Shown here: piece after piece, positions 33,683 through 38,911 of the stretch
Numbering within the stretch: the stretch's first letter is position 1
Layout of the letters: each line of letters begins with the position of its first letter
Assembly: GCA_902790175.1 (NCBI GenBank)
Contig: CADAQZ010000027.1
Coordinates: forward strand, 1 to 38,911
DNA length: 38,911 bases
Source: an uncultured Eubacteriales bacterium
GTDB lineage: Bacteria; Bacillota; Clostridia; Christensenellales; Aristaeellaceae
Direction of reading: 5' to 3'
Notes under the pieces: generated by a model
What the model saw: only the letters and a program-made list of their open reading frames with translations
What the model was told of the DNA's origin: nothing
Databases searched by the model: none
Translations under genes and position numbers: made by a program

Positions 33683-33713
33683 AAAAAAATCCGGATGTCA
33701 AGTGCATCCGGAT
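33683..33713 (-). terminator. Intrinsic terminator between the prepilin gene and pilD
   Basis: On the minus strand ATCCGGATG pairs perfectly with CATCCGGAT over seven bases, followed by seven Ts (33689-33683). It splits the pilus cluster into pilB-T-C-prepilin and pilD-M-N-O units. Confidence 0.92.
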
Positions 33714-33783
33714 ATGCAGAGGCAAGTTTTGAAAAGAAGTATATTTTCCCGCGTATTTCGATCACTTCCGGGTCAAATTTGCG

Positions 33784-34491
33784 CTACGACGAATAGGCGT
33801 CGCCGCTCCACCCGTTTTGCACGCTCCAGATGGCGCAGTAGTTCTCGTCGGCGTAGATGAACCAGCACAGCTTGCCGGCCTTGACGCCCTTCGTGCTGAA
33901 GGTGCCCTCCCCGGCGATGCCGTAAAACGCCACGACGCCATCGTAGCCGGTGGAAGTGGCGGTGCCGCGGTGCAGGCCGGGGATCTCGTCCACGCGGACG
34001 CACTCCACCACCTTGCCGTTCAGGCCCACCGGCACCTTGTCCGGCGTCTCGTCGCTGCCCTTGCGCGCCTTCGTGAGGCTGTCCGACAGCTGCTCGCGCA
34101 CGCGGTTGGCGTTCAGGCGGCAGCGCCGGCGTTCGTCGGCATCGTGCAGGCCGCAGATGGGCTCAAACACGCCGTCGCTCCCGCGCACGAGGTACACCGT
34201 GCCGCCGGCGGGGCAGATGTTCGCCCGCGCGGGCATCACCTCTTCCAGCGTGGCCAGGGCGTCCGCCTCGGTGCCGGTGTCGTAGTGGGTCAGGTAGTCG
34301 ATGATCAGGCCGTCGCGGGCAGACTTGATCGCCTGCTCGCAGGCGGTCGTCTCCGAGTGAAAGCGGAAGGCGTTCCACTTGGGCATCGCGATGATGACGA
34401 GCATGACGGCGACCAGAAGCAAAAGCAGTGCTACGAGGCGGTTGATACCGCCCCGGTCGCGTCCCGTCGCCCATCTCTTCATTCTCTCCAT
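33784..34491 (-). CDS. Prepilin-like protein with atypical N-terminus
   Basis: A 235-residue protein with a basic leader (MERMKRWATGRDRGG) and then one long hydrophobic helix (INRLVALLLLLVAVMLVIIA) continuing into WNAFRFHSETTACEQAIKSA, the usual pilin layout of an N-terminal helix that runs into a soluble domain. The Gly-Gly before the helix could be the PilD cleavage site. The residue five positions after it is Val, not the Glu found in most major pilins, so it is more likely a minor pilin or a pseudopilin variant. The large C-terminal domain with several cysteines is not recognised. AAGGA lies seven bases before the ATG at 34491. It sits directly after pilC. Confidence 0.72.
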   Translation of the reverse strand: MERMKRWATGRDRGGINRLVALLLLLVAVMLVIIAMPKWNAFRFHSETTACEQAIKSARDGLIIDYLTHYDTGTEADALATLEEVMPARANICPAGGTVYLVRGSDGVFEPICGLHDADERRRCRLNANRVREQLSDSLTKARKGSDETPDKVPVGLNGKVVECVRVDEIPGLHRGTATSTGYDGVVAFYGIAGEGTFSTKGVKAGKLCWFIYADENYCAIWSVQNGWSGDAYSS

Positions 34492-34518
34492 CGCTTCGTC
34501 CTTCGCGTTTAAAGTATC

Positions 34519-35739
34519 TTACATCGCGCTGTACATGCCGAACATGGCCATGTAGATGGCGATGACGATGAACCCGGCAAAGCCCGCCAGGAATACCAGC
34601 ACCGCGGGCTCCAGCTTCGCGATGGCGGAGGCGGTGGCCTGTTCCAGCTCGGTGTCGTAGTAGTCGGCGGTCATGCTCAGTGTCTGCTCCAGCTCGCCGC
34701 TCTCCTCGCCCACGGCGGTCATGTCCACCAGGATCTCCGGCAGGCACGCGGCTTCGTTCATGCTGTGGCCCAGCGTGTGGCCCTCCTCCAGGCGGCCCGT
34801 GATCTTGCCGACCTGCTGGCTGACGTAGTAGTTGTCCAGCACGCGGCTGGTGATGGTCACGGACTTGGTCATCGGCAGGCCTGCCCGCAACATCATGGCC
34901 ATGGTGTTGGAAAACTGGCTGGCGCTGTTGAGGATGGCGATGTTCCCCAGCACCGGCAGCTTCATCTGCAGCTTGGCCAGGTTCAGCCGCCCGTTTTCGG
35001 TGTTGCCGTAGATCTTGAAGGCCAGGAAGATGCCCACGCCGACGCCCGCGATCACCATCCAGTAGCGGCTGAAGAAGTTGGACATGCCGATCAGGATCTG
35101 CGTGGGAATGGGCAGCTCGGCGTCGTAGCTGTCAAATATGGCGGTGAACGTGGGCACGACCTTCACCATCAGCACGATCACGACGATGATGGCCACGACG
35201 AACACGAACGCCGGATAGATGAGCGCGCCCTTGACCTTGCCCTTCATCTTGCTCTGCTTTTCAAAGTTTTCGCTGATCGATTCGAAGGACTCGGCCAGGC
35301 TGCCGGCCTCCTCGCCGGCGCGCACCGTCTCCAGGAACGTGATCGGCATCAGCTTCTTGCCGCGCTCCTCGAAGCTCGCGGCCAGCGAGCGGCCGCCGTC
35401 CACGTCCTTGGCCACCTGCTCCAGGATGCGCTTGAGGGGCTTGTCGGTCATCTTGTCGGCGATCAGCTCCACCGTGCGGCGGATGGGCACGCCGGCCTTG
35501 AGGATGACGGAGAACTGGCGGCACATGAGCATGAAGGCCTTGCCGTCCAGCTTGTTGCCGCCGATGTCCGCGGATAGGAACGCGGCCATCTTGTTCTTTT
35601 CCTTCACCTCGTTGATCTGCAGGACGATGGTGTACATCTCCTTGATCTTCGAAGCGGCGTCCAGCTCGTTGAAGCCCTCGATCACGCCGGTGACCTTCTT
35701 GCCGTCCCGGGAAAGGGCGGAATACTTGTATTGGGGCAT
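34519..35739 (-). CDS. pilC: Type IV pilus inner-membrane platform protein PilC
   Basis: The 406-residue platform on which the assembly ATPases turn. It begins with the conserved MPQYKYSALSRDGKKVTGVI and has two copies of the GspF/PilC domain: the first contains FSVILKAGVPIRRTVEL and FLETVRAGEEAGSLAESFE, the second FSNTMAMMLRAGLPMTKSV and DMTAVGEESGELEQTL. Three to four membrane helices include the closing AVLVFLAGFAGFIVIAIYMA. ATG 35739 has GGAGGG upstream. It lies between pilT and the prepilin gene. Confidence 0.96.
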   Translation of the reverse strand: MPQYKYSALSRDGKKVTGVIEGFNELDAASKIKEMYTIVLQINEVKEKNKMAAFLSADIGGNKLDGKAFMLMCRQFSVILKAGVPIRRTVELIADKMTDKPLKRILEQVAKDVDGGRSLAASFEERGKKLMPITFLETVRAGEEAGSLAESFESISENFEKQSKMKGKVKGALIYPAFVFVVAIIVVIVLMVKVVPTFTAIFDSYDAELPIPTQILIGMSNFFSRYWMVIAGVGVGIFLAFKIYGNTENGRLNLAKLQMKLPVLGNIAILNSASQFSNTMAMMLRAGLPMTKSVTITSRVLDNYYVSQQVGKITGRLEEGHTLGHSMNEAACLPEILVDMTAVGEESGELEQTLSMTADYYDTELEQATASAIAKLEPAVLVFLAGFAGFIVIAIYMAMFGMYSAM

Positions 35740-35783
35740 GTCGCGCCCTCCTTTGCGTCAGGCCGCGGTTCGGGCGGCAAAAA

Positions 35784-36836
35784 TCAGGCGTTCTTCTTGA
35801 TGTAGTCCTGCTCGTGGGCGTAGGTCATCGCCATGTCGCGGGTGATCTGCCCGGAGCGCACCAGGCGCACGAGCGCCTGGTCCATCGTCTGGCCGCCGAT
35901 GGCGGCGCTGGTGGCGATGGCGTTGGCGATCTGCGGCGTGTTGCCGTTGCGGATCAGGTTGCGGATGGCGTCGGTGACGACCATCATCTCGCAGGCCAGC
36001 GCGCGGCCGCCGCCCTTCTTCGGGATCAGCTGCTGCGTGAGCACGGCCTGCAGGCACATCGACAGCTGCAGGCGGATCTGCACCTGCATGCCCTCGGGGA
36101 ACACCTGCACGATGCGGTCCACGGCATCGGAGGCGCTGCCGGTGTGCAGCGTGCCAAACACCAAATGGCCGGTCTCAGCGGCGGTGATGGCGGTCTCGAT
36201 GGTCTCGCGGTCGCGCATCTCGCCGATCAGGATCACGTTCGGATCCTCGCGCAGGCTGGCGCGCAGGCCCGCGGCAAACGACATCGTGTCCTTGCCCACC
36301 TCGCGCTGGTTGATGGCGCACTTGTCGGGCTTGTAGACGTACTCCACCGGGTCCTCCAGCGTGACGATGTGGGCCTTGCGGGTGTGGTTGATGTAGTCCA
36401 GCAGCGCCGCCAGCGACGTGGACTTGCCCGAGCCGGTCTCGCCCGTCACCAGCACGATGCCCTTGTGCAGCTCCGGCAGCTTCAGCGCCGCCGGGGGCAG
36501 GCCGAGCATGTCCAAATTCGGGATCTTGTCCGACAGCAGGCGCAGCGCCACGGACGGCACGCCCTGCTGGCGGAAGATGTGGATGCGGCAGCGGTTGCCC
36601 GCGTAGGTCTCCGCCGCGTCCAGCTCGCCGGTCTGCAGGTAGATGTCGTAGGCCTCCGGCGTGCCCGAGAGCTCGCGGGCGTAGGCCACGCAGTCGGAGG
36701 AGGACAGCGGCGTGCCGTCCATGTCCTCCAGCTGGCCGTCCTTGCGGTACTTGGGCGGCAGCCCGGCGATCAGGTGGATATCGGACGCGCGGTCTTCCCG
36801 TGCCTTGAGAACCAGTTGTTCGATCGTCATAGCCAT
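35784..36836 (-). CDS. pilT: Pilus retraction ATPase PilT
   Basis: A 350-residue hexameric ATPase that pulls pili back and drives twitching motility. It starts MTIEQLVLKAREDRASDIHL and has Walker A GETGSGKST near residue 132, the Asp box TLEDPVEY, Walker B LIGEMRDRETIETAI, the His box GHLVFGTLHT, and the PilT-specific AIRNLIRNGNTPQI. AAGGAGG lies eight bases before the ATG at 36836. A separate pilB is upstream, so both extension and retraction motors are present. Confidence 0.96.
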   Translation of the reverse strand: MAMTIEQLVLKAREDRASDIHLIAGLPPKYRKDGQLEDMDGTPLSSSDCVAYARELSGTPEAYDIYLQTGELDAAETYAGNRCRIHIFRQQGVPSVALRLLSDKIPNLDMLGLPPAALKLPELHKGIVLVTGETGSGKSTSLAALLDYINHTRKAHIVTLEDPVEYVYKPDKCAINQREVGKDTMSFAAGLRASLREDPNVILIGEMRDRETIETAITAAETGHLVFGTLHTGSASDAVDRIVQVFPEGMQVQIRLQLSMCLQAVLTQQLIPKKGGGRALACEMMVVTDAIRNLIRNGNTPQIANAIATSAAIGGQTMDQALVRLVRSGQITRDMAMTYAHEQDYIKKNA

Positions 36837-36885
36837 GTCGATGGCCTCCTTATTGTATTCTGGGCGGGCGGTGGGAGCGCGCCCC

Positions 36886-36907
36886 GCGGCGCAACGCCGC
36901 CCCTACA
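36886..36907. repeat. Dispersed GC hairpin repeat, copy 3
   Basis: GCGGCG-CAA-CGCCGC followed by CCCTACA shares AACGCCGCCCCTACA with the copies near 12645 and 15659. It lies between pilB and pilT. Confidence 0.7.
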
Positions 36908-36923
36908 GGATTTGCGGCAGCTC

Positions 36924-36989
36924 CTACTCCATACTCCCTACTCCCTACTCCCTACTCCCTAATCCCTACTCCCTACTCCCTAATCCCTA
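36924..36989 (-). repeat. Nine-unit heptad minisatellite at the pilB stop codon
   Basis: Nine contiguous 7-bp units, CTACTCC or CTAATCC with one ATACTCC (36924-36986), end in CTAG, whose CTA is the pilB stop. On the coding strand it reads TAG then GGATTAG and GGAGTAG units, giving TAG every seven bases and so in all three frames. Confidence 0.92.
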
Positions 36990-38735
36990 GATATCCTCAT
37001 AAATCACGCGCAGGACCTCGTCCGCGGAGGTCTTGCCCTCCTCCACGAGGCGAATGGCGTTGTCGCGCAGGGATACAAAGCCGCTGTTGGGATCCTTGAG
37101 CAGGGTCTCGATGGCCTCGCGGCCCGCGCCTTTGGCGATCATGCGGCGTACCTGGATGGTCAGCGGGAAGATCTCAAACACGGCGGTCCTTCCGCGATAG
37201 CCGGTATCGAAGCACTCCGGGCAGCCCGCGCCGCGGTAGAACGTGCGGCCGGGCACGTACTCCAGGCCCAGCTCGCGCTGCTCGTCCTCGGTGGGCTCAT
37301 AGGGCTTGCGGCAGTTGGGGCAGATGCGGCGCACCAGGCGCTGCGAGAACACGCCCTTCAGGGCGCTGGCGACGAGGTACGGCTCCACGCCCATGTCCGT
37401 CAAACGTTCGACGGTGCCCAGCGCGTCGCTGGTGTGGATGGTGGAGAGCACGACGTGGCCGGTGATGGCCGAGCGCATGGCGATCTCCGCCGTCTCGCCG
37501 TCGCGGATCTCGCCGACGGCGATGATGTCCGGGTCCTGGCGCAGTATGGAGCGCAGGCCGCTGGCGAAGGTCATGCCGATCTTCTCGTTGATCTGCACCT
37601 GGTTGACGCCATCGATGTTGTACTCGACCGGGTCCTCCAGCGTGACCAGGTTCACCTCGCGGGTGTTCATGTCGCCGATCATCGTGTACATCGTGGTGGA
37701 TTTGCCGCTGCCGGTGGGGCCGACGACCAGGATCACGCCGTTTTTGATCTTGATCAGGCGCTCGTACTTCTCCATGTCGTCGCCGGTGAGGCCGATGTTG
37801 TTGCGGCTCAGGCGCATGCCGGACTTGTCCAGCAGACGGGCCACGATCTTCTCGCCGTACACGGTGGGCAGCGTCGAAACGCGCAGGTCGATGTCCTTGT
37901 CGCGCACCTTCACGTTGAAGCGGCCGTCCTGCGGCACGCGGCGCTCGGTGATGTCCAGGCCGGACATGACCTTCACGCGGCTGGTGACGGCGGCCTGCAG
38001 CTCGCGCGGCACGGTCAGTATGTCGCGCAGCAGGCCGTCGATGCGCATGCGCACGGAGAACTCCGTCTCGCGGGGCTCCATGTGAATGTCGCTGGCGCGC
38101 TCGGTGACGGCGCGCTCGATGATGGCGTTCACCAGGCGAATGGCCGGGGCCTGATTTGCGGACTCCTCGCCCACCTGGTTGGCGGAGAAGGAGTTGTCCA
38201 CCGAGGCGGTGTTTTCGCCGGAGACGGCGGCCTCGCGCTTCATCTCCTCGATGGCCTTGGCCGCGCCCTCATTGCCGTAGAGCACCTGGATGGCGCGTTC
38301 CACCGCGGCGGACATGGCCACCATCGGCACCACCTTGCGGCGCGCCGCCTTGCGGACTTCCTCGATGGCGTAAAAGTTCAGCGGGTCGCTCATGGCGATG
38401 TAGAGCTCGTCGCGCGAGATGCGCACGGGCACCACCTGGTACTGCTTGGCGATGTTCTTGGGCACCACCTGCACAAGCTCCGTCGGGATGTTCACCTTGC
38501 TCAGGTCGATGAACTCGATGCCCAGCTGCATCTGCAGAGCTTCGATCAGCTCGCTCTCGGTGATGAAGCCGTTTTCCTGCAGCACCGTGCCCAGGCGCTT
38601 GCCGCTGCCCTTTTGCAGCCGCAGGCCCTCCTCCAGCTGCTCCTCGGTGATCAGGCCCGCAGAGATCAGCAGGTCGCCCAAGCGAAGGTAGCCCTTGCCC
38701 GCGGGCTTTTTATCCTTGTTTCCAAATACTGCCAA
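36987..38735 (-). CDS. pilB: Pilus extension ATPase PilB (GspE family)
   Basis: The assembly motor of the pilus, about 582 residues. An N-terminal MshEN domain (GDLLISAGLITEEQLEEGL onward; about 15-155), which binds c-di-GMP in some relatives, precedes the core with Walker A GPTGSGKST near residue 340, the Asp box TLEDPVEYNIDGVNQVQI, Walker B IIAVGEIRDGETAEIA and the His box STIHTSDA. A zinc site (CPNC and CPEC) is typical of PilB and absent in PilT. TTG 38735 has AAGAGGG eight bases upstream; TTG 38756 in the same frame is possible but lacks a ribosome site. It is the first complete gene of the cluster. Confidence 0.95.
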   Translation of the reverse strand: MAVFGNKDKKPAGKGYLRLGDLLISAGLITEEQLEEGLRLQKGSGKRLGTVLQENGFITESELIEALQMQLGIEFIDLSKVNIPTELVQVVPKNIAKQYQVVPVRISRDELYIAMSDPLNFYAIEEVRKAARRKVVPMVAMSAAVERAIQVLYGNEGAAKAIEEMKREAAVSGENTASVDNSFSANQVGEESANQAPAIRLVNAIIERAVTERASDIHMEPRETEFSVRMRIDGLLRDILTVPRELQAAVTSRVKVMSGLDITERRVPQDGRFNVKVRDKDIDLRVSTLPTVYGEKIVARLLDKSGMRLSRNNIGLTGDDMEKYERLIKIKNGVILVVGPTGSGKSTTMYTMIGDMNTREVNLVTLEDPVEYNIDGVNQVQINEKIGMTFASGLRSILRQDPDIIAVGEIRDGETAEIAMRSAITGHVVLSTIHTSDALGTVERLTDMGVEPYLVASALKGVFSQRLVRRICPNCRKPYEPTEDEQRELGLEYVPGRTFYRGAGCPECFDTGYRGRTAVFEIFPLTIQVRRMIAKGAGREAIETLLKDPNSGFVSLRDNAIRLVEEGKTSADEVLRVIYEDI

Positions 38736-38783
38736 AGCTGCATCCCTCTTTTTCAAGTGAGGTTGAGATCATGGGACGTTGTT

Positions 38784-38911
38784 TCAGGGATTGGTATTCT
38801 GATTCTGTGATCCCGATTTCGTGTTCACAACCAGTATCTCCGGCGCGGGCCAGTCGCCGTAGTGGGTGGCGACAAAGTCGGCGGGAGTCGTGGCGGTGGC
38901 GGTTTCGACGA
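38784..38911 (-). CDS. C-terminal end of an unidentified protein (5' partial)
   Basis: The minus-strand frame is open from the right window edge to TGA at 38784-38786, reading VETATATTPADFVATHYGDW, then PAPEILVVNTKSGSQNQNTNP. The 41 visible residues match nothing I recognise. The gene would lie just upstream of pilB in the same direction and could belong to the pilus cluster. The Thr/Ala-rich start and Gln/Asn tail hint at an exported protein. Confidence 0.55.
   Translation of the reverse strand, partial: VETATATTPADFVATHYGDWPAPEILVVNTKSGSQNQNTNP

Noticed and set aside
33624-33725. N-terminal extension of PilD to 33725
   Set aside because: The stretch contains an intrinsic terminator's remains and a hydrophilic sequence foreign to the family; TTG 33623 has a strong ribosome site.
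38757-38911. c-di-GMP riboswitch or pilus operon promoter upstream of pilB
   Set aside because: Most of this stretch is the coding end of another minus-strand gene; no riboswitch core or -35/-10 pair could be seen.

Overview
The window looks like chromosome from a GC-rich (about 60-65% by eye), strictly anaerobic, Gram-positive-type member of the Clostridia, probably gut-associated. Evidence: the plsX-acpP-rnc-smc-ftsY order typical of Firmicutes, rubrerythrin and desulfoferrodoxin for oxygen defence, strong Shine-Dalgarno sites, sigma-A promoters, many TTG starts, and a type IV pilus cluster with no secretin gene in the part seen. Species cannot be named from sequence alone.

Layout. 1-1000: a rubrerythrin cut by the window edge and a desulfoferrodoxin. 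1080-1900: decayed phage remnant (a broken gene and a DNA-packaging gp3-like gene) beside a tRNA-Arg(CCG). 2300-8900: housekeeping run plsX, acpP, rnc, smc, ftsY. 8900-13900: an APH-fold sugar-kinase-like gene, a membrane diguanylate cyclase on the opposite strand, fumC, and a YcaQ/AlkX-type DNA glycosylase. 14000-20750: a peptide ABC importer operon (binding protein, two permeases, two ATPases) ending in an M29 aminopeptidase, a complete peptide uptake and breakdown unit. 20770-24700: an accessory island on the minus strand with a macrodomain protein fused to a helical putative HTH domain, a zinc-ribbon/L7-L12-like protein with a Pro- and Gly-rich tail, an array of three 71-bp repeats, two hairpin-type repeat elements and a secreted Ig-domain protein with a cysteine-peptidase-like head. 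24750-28760: a heterodimeric ABC exporter preceded by a promoter, a 22-residue leader ORF and an intrinsic terminator, which together look like a ribosome-controlled attenuator. 28820-30206: a MATE exporter. 30350-38735: type IV pilus genes pilB-pilT-pilC-prepilin-pilD-pilM-pilN-pilO on the minus strand.

The most unusual observations are the leader/attenuator before the ABC exporter; the macrodomain/L7-L12-like pair with its repeat array; and short 7-bp purine-rich repeats that begin exactly at the stop codons of four unrelated genes (smc, fumC, the MATE gene, pilB) and, because 7 is not a multiple of 3, place stop codons in all three frames. All functional assignments rest on motifs read by eye; no database search was possible.
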